Origin: Craterostigma plantagineum
Lineage: Eukaryota; Streptophyta; Magnoliopsida; Lamiales; Linderniaceae
Direction of reading: 5' to 3'
Assembly: GCA_027422505.1 (NCBI GenBank)
Contig: JAPQWV010000672.1
Span: forward strand, 1 to 64,000
DNA: 64,000 bases
The position numbers and the translations under genes are program-made. Below the pieces are notes generated by a model, which was given only the letters and a program-made list of their open reading frames with translations, was not told where the DNA came from and did no database searches. Of this stretch, positions 1-11,370 are shown one piece after another (position 1 is the first letter of the stretch; the number at the start of each line of letters is the position of its first letter).

Positions 1-102
1 ATCGTTCCTAATAATTGAAATACCGATTTCCATTCTTTGATCAGCTTTTAATCGTTCCTAATAATTGGAAATACCTTATTTCCATTTCTTTGATCAGCTG
101 TA
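1..102. repeat. 51-bp tandem duplication
   Basis: Two head-to-tail copies (1-50 and 51-102) both begin ATCGTTCCTAATAATTG and end near TTTGATCAGCT. They differ mainly by single-base length changes, as might sequencing noise. They lie in the presumed intron just upstream of the first visible RST1-like exon. This may be a real duplication or a mis-joined overlap at a contig edge. Confidence 0.75.
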
Positions 103-152
103 AATATTCTTTTCTATCTCAAGGCTTTTCCTTTGGGTTGTTTGAATTTCAG

Positions 153-1789
153 ATTGATGCCAATATTTCAAAGGCAATTTTCATTGTTCGGTGTCTGTCA
201 CGTGCTCCAAGACTCCCGGTATTTGATTGGGGAGCATTAGTCAGACGATGCATGAAATATGATCAGGTTGCGAAAAACACACTCCCAAGATACAGACTTT
301 AGAAAGGATACTCTGAGGAGGAATGCTTTATATTTCTTTAGCCCACGCAAACCAGTTCAACTCTCTTCTGGTTTCCTCGATGAGTTATCTGACCTCTCCA
401 GGTTCAAGACACTTGAGTTGACTCTCCAATCAGTTATGCTTTTGCACCTTGGGGACCTCTCTAAAATATTCTCGAAGGCTAGAGTTGCAAAGCTTTTTGA
501 TGACGTGGCTAGCTTCTTCAATTGGTCCATTTGCTCTGATCAGTACAGAGAGGAAAAAAGAAGCTCGTTACGTGTTTCATGCTGGAAAGGCTTGAGCATG
601 TGTCTGAATGAATCATCGCATGAGGTTTCGGAATATTCATATAACATGGAGCGATGCATGGAAGTTATGTTTGCAATGTTGCCTTGTGCAACAAAATCAC
701 GTCTGGGGGATTCCAACAGGAATGGGATGAAGCAATCACATGTCTTAGCAAGGCTAGGTGGGGGTGGTTATCGGACTTCTACAGGTGCCGTTTCAATATT
801 TCGTTATGTTCTTGGTTTTACATTTTGAAAATAATATGCATTCAGAGTAAGTCTGATAATGAGATGCATCGTATTGTTCTGGATCCATTCGAATCTATCG
901 AATTTTTGCTCTGCAGATTTTGGATGCAGATTTCAAAGAGGAAACTCTAGTCGTTTCACATTTGTCAAAGGTTAAAGCAAAGGCTGCACTAGTTCGAGTA
1001 TCTTCTATCCGTTGTCAGAGCTCGGAAAACTGAAAGCCTATTTCTGGATATGAATTCCGAGTGTAAGTTTTACAGTTTACTAAATTATGGTGTAGGGTCC
1101 AACCCTGCCCATTGTCAGCGCGGTCAAACTATAATGACTCAATTTTCACTGTTGCGGTTGATCTTAGTTATCTGGAACATTCTAGTAGACGTCGCTATCA
1201 CGCTGCAACATAGTAGTGAAGATGTTAGAAGGCAATGGCTTGTTGATGCAACAGAGATTCTCTGCGTGTCACGCTACCCTTCAACGGTACGAACCAAACA
1301 TTTCTATTTCAGTGTTGTGCCTACTTCAGTTTACTTTGAAAGTATCAGCCATATGCATTACTAGCTATATCACATGATGACTCAGTCGCCTATGATGCTG
1401 TTTCCTGATCCATTATAATAATTCTCAGGTCGTACGATTTATCGGTCTATTATGTGGCATAAACTGCAAATATATGCCTATTTTGGTCGCCGATAAATAC
1501 ATGGTGCTGAATGACCTCCCTGTGGCTCTATCTTCTCTGCTTTTGGGCACTGAGTGGAGATAATCACGGAATCTGTGGCATCATATCTTTGCAAAGCAAC
1601 ACAACGATTATATGATTGGGCCAAGAACGTCGGCGGTGACCATTATCATCCTTATTCGCAGCCAATTGACGAAAGTGAGAATGAGATTGGGGGATATTGT
1701 TGCAAGTGATACACTGTGCGTGCATATCTCTCAAAGCATTTCTTCCCCTTGAGAAACAGCTCAGTCTTGCAAGCATGAACATCACATAG
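153..1789 (+). CDS. RST1: RST1-like protein (focadhesin/DUF3730), 3' part, frame broken
   Basis: I recognise the C-terminal part of plant RST1, a roughly 1,800-residue HEAT-like protein linked to cuticular wax and, with RIPR, to the cytoplasmic RNA exosome. Visible exons are about 153-782, 917-1062, 1168-1286 and 1429-1789, with acceptors such as TTTCAG at 147-152 and donors such as GTAAGT at 1063. Family-like segments include WGALVRRCMKY, LDELSDLSRFKTLEL, SCWKGL, RRQWLVDATEILC and PLEKQLSLASM before the TAG. The reading frame is interrupted about ten times (near 287, 320, 343, 372, 705, 782, 1003, 1045, 1558 and 1694), each repaired by one extra base. The gene starts left of the window. The breaks are either assembly deletions or pseudogene decay. 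Identity rests on remembered family sequence. Confidence 0.68.
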
Positions 1790-2236
1790 CTGCTTGTTGT
1801 TAGTTCGTCAGTTACCTAGTTAGCGTCCATCATAAAGTAAGGATCTGTTCTTCAATTGTGATGAAGAATGACGAAGTGTAACTTTTATTGTATGTAAACC
1901 AATTTCACATTTAAGCAAAGCCGTCGCACGCACCTACACTACGAGAAGGTTTCTTGCATTGCATTATCGAGTCGAGCAAGTCAAATTCAACAAAAAACGA
2001 ATAGAGAAAACATGCAGGATTTCCATCTACGCAGTCTATCCGCAAAAACAAACTTTCAAGTACGTCATCAGTTGCTGAAATATATCTTATCTATAAGAAA
2101 CAATGCAACGCAAGGTTGCTCCTATCTCAGAAGCTAACAGTCTTAAAGATTCCAGATTAGGCTTTACATTTCCCAAACACCGAACAAAGAAAACAAAAAA
2201 AGATGATTTATCAGTTTACCTCAACACAGAACTCAA
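1790..2236. other. Intergenic, convergent 3' ends
   Basis: About 450 bases lie between the 3' end of the plus-strand RST1-like gene and the 3' end of the minus-strand CCCH/RRM gene. They should hold both 3' UTRs. I see no open frame or repeat here. Confidence 0.6.
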
Positions 2237-5200
2237 TCATGAGCTTGGAGAATGCTGTTTTCCAAAAGATGAACATGCTGAAGCAGATTTAGGATCTCTA
2301 TTCTGTTCAAGAGATTCAGCATCACCCTCATTCATCGGATGCCCGGGCTCTCCACATTCTGAGGCAATAGATTTCGGGACTTCGGTAGTGGAAGTTGACT
2401 CAAGATTTTCATTGCCATTAGCACCAGTTATTGTTTTAGGAGCACATAACGAATTCCCCGAAGCTATATGACCTTCCTTAGCAGCATTGTTAGATGGTAT
2501 GAGCCACTTAAACTGCATCATGTGACCCTGCCAGCTTTTACCGTGCAAGAAAGCTTTCTCAGCAGTGCGTCTTGTAGTAAAATACACACAAGCAGAAACA
2601 TCAAGGGATTGCAGTGAACCATCATTGTTCTCTTGATGCTTGGGCTCAGCAAGTTCTACTGAAGAAAGATCTCCAAAAGTAGAGAAGTGATCTTTTAAAG
2701 CAGCAACCTATGAAACATTTGTAATAATTTGCATCAAAAAGATAACAGGTTGTAAAAGGGAAATTCTAAAACCAGTGTTCATTGACACTACAAAAATTAT
2801 GATGAAAGAAAAAAAGCGTAAATTTAGAATAGAGAGACCAGAAAGTACATTTGCAATGCCAGCAGGAAGTGGCGGTCCAACTTTGAAAGCTGTGGGCGAT
2901 TGTCCAGTTTGAATCTGTTTGTTCCAATTGGAGCCCAAGGAGAGGGCAAGGGTCGAGTAGGCCTTACGGGTTCTTGTACAGATGCCGTTGGATTAGAGGT
3001 GGACGTAAGAGCCACAACCTTCGGTCCAGTGGAGATGGTGCTTGCAGTCTTTATAAAGTTCCTCGGTGAAATTTTTGCAGTTTCGGGTTTCCCGTGAACC
3101 AGAGGTGTTTGAACTTTAAGTGTTTTAGGAGATTCGGATAGTGCAACATCACTGGAACCTGCAGCCTGGAAAAAGGTCGAAAAATTAAGATATCATAGAC
3201 GTATCAACAAGAGCAGTCAAAGCATGTTTTGTTCCAACTGTACCACTAACAGGAAGCAAAAGTGCACAAGATCGATTCATTATCAGCTATAAGTATAACA
3301 GAAATCTCCATAAATAAGAAATTAGGATTACTTTTTTTTGAAGCTTGTCTAACTGTTGCCTAAATTCACTTCGTTTCTGTTCGAGTATCTCTTGTTTCTT
3401 TCGAAGCTCTTCCTTCAAAATCCCTAAGCTATCCAATTTCTTTGGTTGAGAAGGTGGACCACTACTAGCAATAGTGGGCTTGGATGATCACGAACAAAGT
3501 CTTGAATACCAGAAGCATGGGCATTACCATCTTTGTCAGTAGCAGAATTAGAAATTTCTTTCCTTTTATCAACAGAAAGGCCAGCGGTGAGTGCCACTCC
3601 ATGAGGAGTAATTGGCACAGTATTGCTGCCACTTATAGTAGCATCAGGCATGTTATCTCGGTTGGCCCAAAGAAGCTTGATAAATCGGTTGCCCATTACT
3701 GCATCAGGTGCCTTCAGTGCTGCTTCTGCTTCTTGTCTTTTGGAAAATTGAACAAAAGCTCGTTCTCTTTGCATGGGAATATGAATGCTTATAACTTCAC
3801 CAATTTCTTAAAATGCAAAAGTAGAGCTCCCTTTTGTTGTCTTTAAGAGGAATTCACTGACAAATAAAGTACGCTGTGCCTTTTGAGATGGCTTCCAAAT
3901 ATTGTGAACCGAATTGTCGTGATGCTTGAAAGATGAACCTTCCACTGGTGGTTTATTCTCAGCAGCATTTGTCCACTTTCCTTGATGGGGACCATCTGTA
4001 AGATTTGTGTTTAATTCCTCCTCTTTCTTTATGCCCCTTTCAACGGTAGAGGATGTTTCAACAGAATGAATTGTTTCCTCGGCTCCTGTTCTATGATTGG
4101 TACCACATATTCTACCCCAAGGCAAGCTCTGAGATCCTCTAGTGCTTGATATTCTCAAAGAGTGCTCATCGCCAAATCCTTCTAAAGATTCAATGTTATT
4201 AGAAGGGTTTCTATTAAGAAAAGAAACTGATTTGCCATATTTGACTGATTAAAAGCTGGTCCAGGATTATCATTAGTCCATAAGGTTGGTCTGGATCATA
4301 AACGTCCGATGCCTCATAGCGACCACTATTCAGACCCAATCCATCAATACTCCCCAATATACTAGATGCACCACTTGTCACGGGCAAAGATCCTTGTCCA
4401 GACGGTCCCAGAAGTTGTGACCCAGAAAGTGAACCAGGAAGATTGAATTGCGAAAGGCTCTGTAGTTTCAGACAAACAGAACGAAAATTCAGCACACAAT
4501 AGATTGTTCAATAAATCCTACTCTGTGCCTACCAATTTCTGAGTACAGTCAATCAGTCATTTATCATTAACATTATAAAGAACATATACTTGGTTTAGTT
4601 ATCTGTCAACCTGTAGAAATGGCACCAATCTGACATTCAGAATGAAGCAAACTGATTCACAGTGGTTAAATTTCTGGACATGATTAAGCTCATGATTAAA
4701 GTCATATATGGATTTATATGCTTCCTATAATCAACTGGTTTTTATCACAGTTATATACAATGCGAGGTAACTGTCTCACAATGAGGCATGCGAGTATCTG
4801 AATCAAATTAAGTAATCAAGCAAGTGTATCTGATTGATTCAAATGCATTAATGAATAAACCATAAAAACGGATTAATCAAACCTGAACGTCATCAACAAC
4901 AATACGGTTAAAACCATGTTCCAAAGGACACATGTCTCCTCTTAAGCAAAAACCGCGCTCCTCGAAATCTGGACATCGCTGCCGTGGCATCCTGATGTTC
5001 AATGGTGGACCAATAGCAGGCCTCAGGCCTCCTGGTAAACCTAGGGGGTGAATTGTGTCTATCCCACTGCTTGGAATTCCACGATATAATCCAAACCCAT
5101 TCCATGGTATACTGGGTGAATTTGATACATTAGGGAGACCTATTCCCGTAAGCACACCAGAAGGAACATATCCAGGATGTATGACTTGAGATGCAGCATC

Positions 5201-5647
5201 AACCATGCCGTGAGTGTCCCAGGAAACAGGTTCTCTTCCCCTGCCCCTAGCAGGGCCAGTTTCACCAGACATTGGGTTCACCCTCATTCTTTGGTTCCAA
5301 TCTGAGGAAGCTTTAGAAAATGGGGCCTGGTTTGGATGTCTCTTTTCATGCCTCAAGGACAAGTCCCTCTCCATATTGTCATTATGATTTTTCCAGGCGA
5401 CACCAGATTGGGGATCGCCTTCTCTAAAAGAGTACCCATTTTCAAATGGCCTATTTCTTTTCCTAAACGTTCTTGCTGAACCTCGATTTAGAGAATCCCC
5501 TTCTATAGATTGAGAATTTCCCTCTCTCCTACGATGCTTATGGTTCCGATCATCATCCTCATCTTCACCTTCACTAACTCCTGTTTCCTCAGGTTCCTCA
5601 GTGACATCAGAAGATAAAGGGCCGCGCTTTCGAGAAGAAACCTTCAT
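2237..5647 (-). CDS. CCCH zinc-finger and RRM RNA-binding protein (RBM26/27-like, C3H41-type)
   Basis: Coding exons, in transcript order, are 5647-4883, 4459-3332, 3165-2849 and 2707-2237. Residues 1-255 are basic, rich in R/E/D, and carry one CX8CX5CX3H finger (CPDFEERGFC...CPLEH). The second exon encodes an RRM with RNP2-like LFVS and RNP1 RERAFVQF, followed by a KKQEILEQKR coiled segment. The last two exons form a second, degenerate RRM (AFKVGPPLPAG to MMQFKWL). This order matches plant C3H41 and animal RBM26/27, nuclear RNA-binding proteins linked to RNA surveillance. The first ATG is at 5647; an in-frame GTG two codons upstream is not used. At least seven single-base deletions break the frame (near 4283, 4222, 3855, 3834, 3806, 3482 and 2888). 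Restoring them gives about 895 residues, close to the remembered family length. Confidence 0.8.
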
Positions 5648-7433
5648 CTCCACGAGAAGCTAAGGAAGAAAGGGGATTGCTGTTGTTTTTGGAAAAATAT
5701 CCCTCCGGCATAAATGCTATCAGAGTGAGCTGCAATTCCAACGACAAGAGGTCCACAGCCTGAAAGTGGAAATTGTACGAACAACGTAAAGGTAAATATA
5801 TCAAACAAAAGATTGTGAGCCAACCAACGATATAAATGGAAAAAGGAAAAAACTGACGTTACGTTTGGAAACAGTTAAAACATGATCATAATTTGAATCT
5901 CGCGGGAAATCAGACCACGGACGAATTTCTTAAAATCAGACTACGATATTTTTTTTCTCTTTTTTGGCAGGATCTACGGGAAAGAGAATGCGGCCCAATC
6001 ATCGCATTCAAAACTTAGCATAAAAAATAAGCAGCAGAACTTCCAGCCCTTGGGAAGAAGTTCTTAGAGGATCAGCAAATACTATCTTAATTCAATATTT
6101 TCTCAAATCTCTCAATTTGCATGCAAATGTTTATTCTACAATGAAAATGTACATGATATGACTATGACTTGAAAAGATAAATCAAGTAGATAAATCCGTC
6201 TCGCTGCCTCATGATAAAACAATCTAAACCAACAGATTTGTAATATACAACTGAAAAGAAGCCTGCTAAATCTCTACGCACTCATTGAGAGTTTCAGCAG
6301 ACCCCTAAATTTGTCTATCATCTTTGTTTCAACCTGTGAATCACCAGTTACCTTCACAACACTTCACATTCACATTTCACAAACCTCACATGGGTAACAT
6401 TTGCGGAAAAATCACTACCAATATGAGGAAGCAAATAAACAGAACGCAAAAAGCCAAATAAGAAGCACTATATTTTTGCAGCTGAAAAAAAAAACAGCCA
6501 AATGAGTAAAGCCTGCATAAAAACATTCAATTCGCATATATAAATCGAAATTAGACCAAAGTGAAGCTGAGAATGGGAGGTAGCGAAAACGAACCTGAAG
6601 AAATGATAGTTCGATTAGGGTTTTGATTATTTGGGTTTGCAAAATATACAGTACGCCTATGAAATTTTCGATCAGAAAAATCCAGCTTGATTTTCCTCTC
6701 TATCCAATCCTCCTCCTTCTCAATTGGTCTCTCTATGTCCTCTCAGGTGTAAGCAGCTTCTCTCTCTATATATAAATGTCCCTTCAGCCAGTTCCATTGT
6801 TTGTCTAAAAGAAATTTATCATTAAGCCCCTCTACTCTACACGAACTTTCAGATGAGGACTCCAACCTTTTGCTATAAGTATGATGAGCTCCGCAGCATT
6901 GCAGGCCCTATATTCTCAAGTATTTGCATATTGCGCCTCTATTTCAGACTTAGCTTACTTTACTATATTGCAGTTTGGTTTTGGAACAAAAGATAATGAC
7001 ACAAGTTACAACGAACATAGCATGACGTAGACTTACATATCTGATAACTACGAATTAACTTGCATAATCATAACTTGCTGCTTTTGTTACTAATTCATTC
7101 TTGCAATTTTTTTTATCTATCTACAAAAATCTGTCTTGATTACCATTAAATTAAATGGGCAAATGGCCCAATATTGAGTAGGGAAAGTAAGGACCCAAAG
7201 TAATGGTCCATTGAGCCCAAATAACTGCCGAGACAAAAAGGACATCGACATATCCTGACCGTCCATTCATTTAAGAAATCTACGATCTGAAGAGCGAGGA
7301 GCTAAGACTAGACTAGGACTAGTGGACTATTCCTCTCCAGAATCTTTCTTTTTCACAAATCTTAACAGTAGTTCTCCTCTCATCGGCTTATTTGCATAGA
7401 TTTGAAAGCTCGACAGTTTTCATCGGATTGAAG
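5648..7433. promoter_or_regulatory. Divergent promoter region, CCCH/RRM gene and COX5C
   Basis: On the minus strand a likely 5'-UTR intron runs from a donor CTTCAG|GTTCG near 6594 to an acceptor TTTCAG|GCTGTGG near 5763. The upstream leader contains an AAAACCCTAA telo-box-like motif near 6612. The COX5C side begins before about 7290. I see no gene between them. Confidence 0.5.
7165..7219. promoter_or_regulatory. Two site II (TGGGCY) elements upstream of COX5C
   Basis: GGCCCA at 7165-7170 and AGCCCA at 7214-7219 are inverted site II motifs, about 200 bases before the untranslated first exon. Site II elements bind TCP-class factors and are known to drive cytochrome c oxidase and other mitochondrial genes in plants. 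Function here is inferred from position. Confidence 0.55.
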
Positions 7434-7927
7434 GTATGATTACCACGTTTAAGGTCGATGCTTCCCTTAAATGACCTTTTTTTTTTACCATTTCTGAGCT
7501 GCACGATTGTTTCAAGTTATAATTTTTCTGAAGCCCAATAAAGCAGGCTTCGGTTCACTGCTTGGCGTCAGCTTCCCCCTACTCTATCTTCGATTGCTTA
7601 AAAATTGCTGATGATATCTTGATAGGGTGCTGGATTTTACATATACTGAAGCGCTGTTGTTTGACTAGTCAGTTGTTATTAGGCTAATCTATACCTGCCA
7701 TCTGATACCTGTTTAGTTTCCTAGAAGATCGTTACATAGTATCAACTCTTCTCAGTTTAGGATATGCATACACCGATTTCATGTGTAGCCAGTTTCTCTG
7801 AATCCACCCACAAACTGAAGAACCAGATATCTGATCAACTTCCTTTAAAAATTCTTCAATATCTGTTACTCTACTCTTAGACCTGAGTTTGCCTCGATTG
7901 AAATTTGAATTGCTTATTCTTCTGCAG
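7434..7927 (+). other. Leader (5'-UTR) intron of COX5C
   Basis: A donor AAG|GTATGATT follows an untranslated exon at about 7290-7433, and an acceptor TTCTGCAG ends at 7927, eight bases before the ATG. Leader introns are a known feature of plant COX5c genes and raise their expression. The 494-base intron is T-rich, as expected. Confidence 0.65.
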
Positions 7928-7935
7928 AAGAAGGA

Positions 7936-8118
7936 ATGGCTGCCCATGTAATTTACAAGGGTCCGAGTGTGGTCAAGGAGATTCTTATCGGCATTAGCCT
8001 GGGCCTCGTGGCTGGTGGGTTTTGGAAGATGCACCATTGGAACAACCAGCGAAGAACCAAGGAGTTTTACGATCTTCTTGAGAAAGGTGAAATATCCGTT
8101 GTTAGAGAAGATGAGTAA
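7936..8118 (+). CDS. COX5C: Cytochrome c oxidase subunit 5C
   Basis: This 60-residue protein is a small nuclear-encoded subunit of mitochondrial complex IV in the inner membrane. The conserved core is all present: YKGPSVVKEI, one membrane helix (about residues 15-30), WKMHHWNNQR and YDLLEKGEISVV, with the acidic end REDE. The length fits the family (about 63). The N-terminus is a few residues shorter than usual, but the ATG lies just after a leader-intron acceptor and no better start is available. A CRK42-like gene lies downstream in convergent orientation. In Arabidopsis a COX5C locus also neighbours CRK42 (recalled, not checked). Confidence 0.93.
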   Translation: MAAHVIYKGPSVVKEILIGISLGLVAGGFWKMHHWNNQRRTKEFYDLLEKGEISVVREDE

Positions 8119-8611
8119 CAACAGAGTCAGTCATCAATCAGCCTTCTGTAATTCCCATGACCATCTGTTTTGTGTTGTGTGATCCTCCTTTAAATTTCAC
8201 TCCCTAGCGAGTAATCAAATCAAATGTTTCTTTCTTTTTATTGAAACGTACACGTTGGTAAGAGTTGTTATCAATGGCTGTGTCATACTCTGTTCTGCGT
8301 ACACATCATGCATGTTGCCATAGTGGTTGTGGGATGTTGGCGATTCAATATTAATATATTTTGGCAATTACTTACATTCGATCAATGTCACTGTCCAAGT
8401 ATTGTCTATAAATCTACACAAAAAGAAAACGCCAAGATAGAGATTCTACACCACAATATACTTGAGCGCTATCCTAACTCCTTCATTTCCTTCTAAAGAT
8501 AAATTCCTGTAAGAACAGTAGTTTAACTCTTGAACTTATTTACATAACGCGAAATCATTCCAACAAAAAATGTGCATTAGTAGAAATATCATCTTGTATT
8601 GTTGAAATTTT
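8119..8611. other. Intergenic, convergent 3' ends
   Basis: This interval holds the 3' UTRs of COX5C and the receptor kinase. It is AT-rich with no convincing frame. Confidence 0.55.
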
Positions 8612-11370
8612 TTACTGTTGCCCGTGATACTGCATTTGATTTCTGGGTCGACCTTCATAACTCTGAAAACTAGACGAGCCCGAGGAGTAGTTAGAAGGGC
8701 CAACTCCTGCCATCACATTGGATGTCGTCGAACTGTTGGCGCTGTAAGATGATCGAGTCGTATTAACCGACAAAGCAGCAGTGTTCAAGAATGGAGGTTG
8801 ATTAGGCTCAGGGATGCGAAAGTTCTCTTCTGTAAGCATTCTTACAACGTAGGCCATCGATGGTCTGTGAGAAGGCGAAGCTTGTGTGCACAAAAGGCCG
8901 ACTTTCAAAACCTTAGACGCTTCAATGGGTGGGAAATTGCCCTTTAGGTTAGTATCTACTGATTCTGGTAACCTCTCCGTCTTGTAGAGCTTCCAGACCT
9001 GAAGCCCAATAATATTTTGTGATTGAGATTTGAGGATTTTGATTCATATTCATAAACCAAGAAAATCGTGGAATAAAGAATTTACCGTTTGCAGAAGAGA
9101 TCCCGAATCCTCGACGAAGGCATTGTTCCTCCTACTACATATGAGTTCAAGAACCACCACACCGAAACTGTAAACATCGGCCTTCTCCGTAAGCTGTCCT
9201 TTTACTAGATATTCGGGAGCCATATATCCTCTGCATTGTATTTACAATCATGCAAATTAATCTTGAACTTCAGTAAAAATAGGAGCTTTCATGTTTGAAT
9301 TTTGTTTTATTTTTCCCCTTACAGTGTGCCTGCGATTCCCGTGCTTAAATGGCTTTTGTCAGCTGCAAAACTTCGAGCTAGACCGAAATCTGCAATCTTG
9401 GGCTCGAGATTCTCGCCGAGCAGCACGTTGCTGCACTTAATGTCCCTATGAATGATTCTTAACGGTAAACCTCCGTGTAGGAAGGCAATACCTTCAGCCA
9501 TTCCAACAACAACATTGTACCGTTCTTTCCAGCTCAAAACACGAATCTTCTCCTTATCTGCAACGCAGAAAGAACACTATGGATAACAACCAATTGGCAA
9601 TCGAAAGAGTGTAATCATTACTTGGGATGGGATCTCAACCACTATGAGCTATTCCAGAAAGAAAAAAACTACCAAAGAGATATTGTTCAAGGCTCAAGTT
9701 TGGGACAAATTCGTAAACAAGAAGGCTCTCGGGGCCTTCGATGCTACAACCCAGAAGCTTCACAAGATTCTTGTGCTCGACTCCGCTGATAAGGTTAACC
9801 TCATTGAAGAACTCATCTACCCATTGTCTGGTGCTAAAGAAGAGTCTCTTAACAGCCACAGTTTTTCCATCGGGCAAGATTCCTTTATAGACAGAGCCAG
9901 CTCCTCCTTGGCCGAGTTTTCTTGATGGGTCGAAGTAGTTGGTGGCCTTCTCCAAGGTTTCGTATTTGAAGTTCAGATTGGACTTGTTGTAAGAGTACGA
10001 TATTTTCCCAAGATTAACACTTGCTGCATGTAATTAGTGTACATCGCTTAGTAACCTTTTTTTTATTACTTCTCATTGACTTTCAATCTTAGAATAGCTT
10101 ACCAAGTTTTCTTTTCCTCCGTCTAGCATAGGTTATGTAGCCCGCAAAGAGACATATCATGGTGAAGGCCACCACAGATAAAGAAATTGCCAGCGTTTTC
10201 CCCGTCCTAGATATCCCTGTAAGAGTCTGACCATTAATATTTTTCATCTTACAGAAGACAAGTTGAATAGAAAAGACCGATCAAGAGAATTAAAAAATGA
10301 CAACTTGGGCAATAATTCAACTTTCTTAGCCATCATGCATTGAGAATCATGAAACTAGATACCCAACAAAGCCAGCTTGCATTACAAAACATTGGGGAAA
10401 AAAAAGAGAGAGAGAAGAAACAACTGAAAATTGAGAAATTAAAAAAGAACTTACACGACACCCTCACATTTAATGCTCACAAACCAACAAAATCAGATGA
10501 ACCGGCACTATATATATGCCTCTAATTGAACCGGTATATTGATTATAGAATATTATCACGAATCTTTTGTAATTATCATATATGTTACGATTGGCTCACC
10601 TGTAGAAGATGCACCGCCGATCTCCGTCGTGTTATCAAAGAACTTAACCGTGGAATACCTCAGATAACAGCCGGCGTTCATAGCCCTCCCTTCTCTACTA
10701 GGAAGGCACGTGTTCACTTCTCTACTCGCCTTCACCAAACACTCGCTGCACTCGCCGGCGCTCAAACTCTCCCAGCACTCGGCCAAAGCATAGACACCTT
10801 CCCTCGCGCTCCCACCAGCAGCGTGTCCTCCGCGCGCCACCGCGCTCTCAGTCACGGTCTTAACAACTTGCTGCACGCGATTCTGAAATCCGACGCCGTC
10901 GCCGCCGCCGACGTTACTAACGCTGCTGTTGCAATTGACGGCGTCGAGCGACGCATCGACGCTCTCGTTGAAGAAATCGTAGGAATCGTACCTGAGGAAA
11001 CAACCGTCGAGGAAGATCCGGCCGGACGGCGACGGCAGGCACCTGGGGAGGCGCGTGCGGCTGAGGCGTAGCACTGGAGGCAGTCGTCGGTGGAGAGGTC
11101 GTGGTGGCACTGGGTGAGGGTGAATATGGTGACGTTGTCGCTTTCGAGCGAAGATCGGCCGGAGAGATTGGCGGCCACTTGCTGGGAGAGTTGCTGCATG
11201 TCGCGCGCGAAGAGAGGGACGAGGATGGTGGAGTTTGCGGGCGGGTCGGCGCTGCCGCAGAAAAATCCGGATTCGGACAGTCTCGGGTCGGGTCTCGAAG
11301 GTGGGAGGTTCGACAAGACGATGATGACAAGGACCGTCACGGCGACGGAGAACATGCTTGATGGTGGCAT
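8612..11370 (-). CDS. CRK42: Cysteine-rich receptor-like kinase, CRK42-type
   Basis: Exons in transcript order are 11370-10600, 10216-10103, 10023-9673, 9557-9323, 9230-9086 and 8998-8612. Exon 1 encodes a signal peptide and two DUF26 domains with CX8CX2C motifs ([13 protein letters not shown] and [13 protein letters not shown]). Exon 2 encodes one membrane helix followed by RRRKRK. The remaining exons encode a complete kinase: [12 protein letters not shown] glycine loop, VAVKRL lysine, HRDIKCSN catalytic loop, DFG, and MAPEY. DUF26 kinases act at the plasma membrane in defence and oxidative signalling. One single-base deletion near 11045, between the first DUF26 motif and RLPRCLPS, breaks exon 1. 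With it restored the protein is 667 residues, normal for CRKs. The kinase exons are intact. CRK42 is preferred over CRK2/3 because of the LSESGFFCG start of the ectodomain and the genomic context. Confidence 0.88.

Noticed and set aside
10526..11110. Long frames on the plus strand over the CRK first exon
   Set aside because: They are shadows of the GC-rich DUF26 exon on the minus strand and show no family motif.
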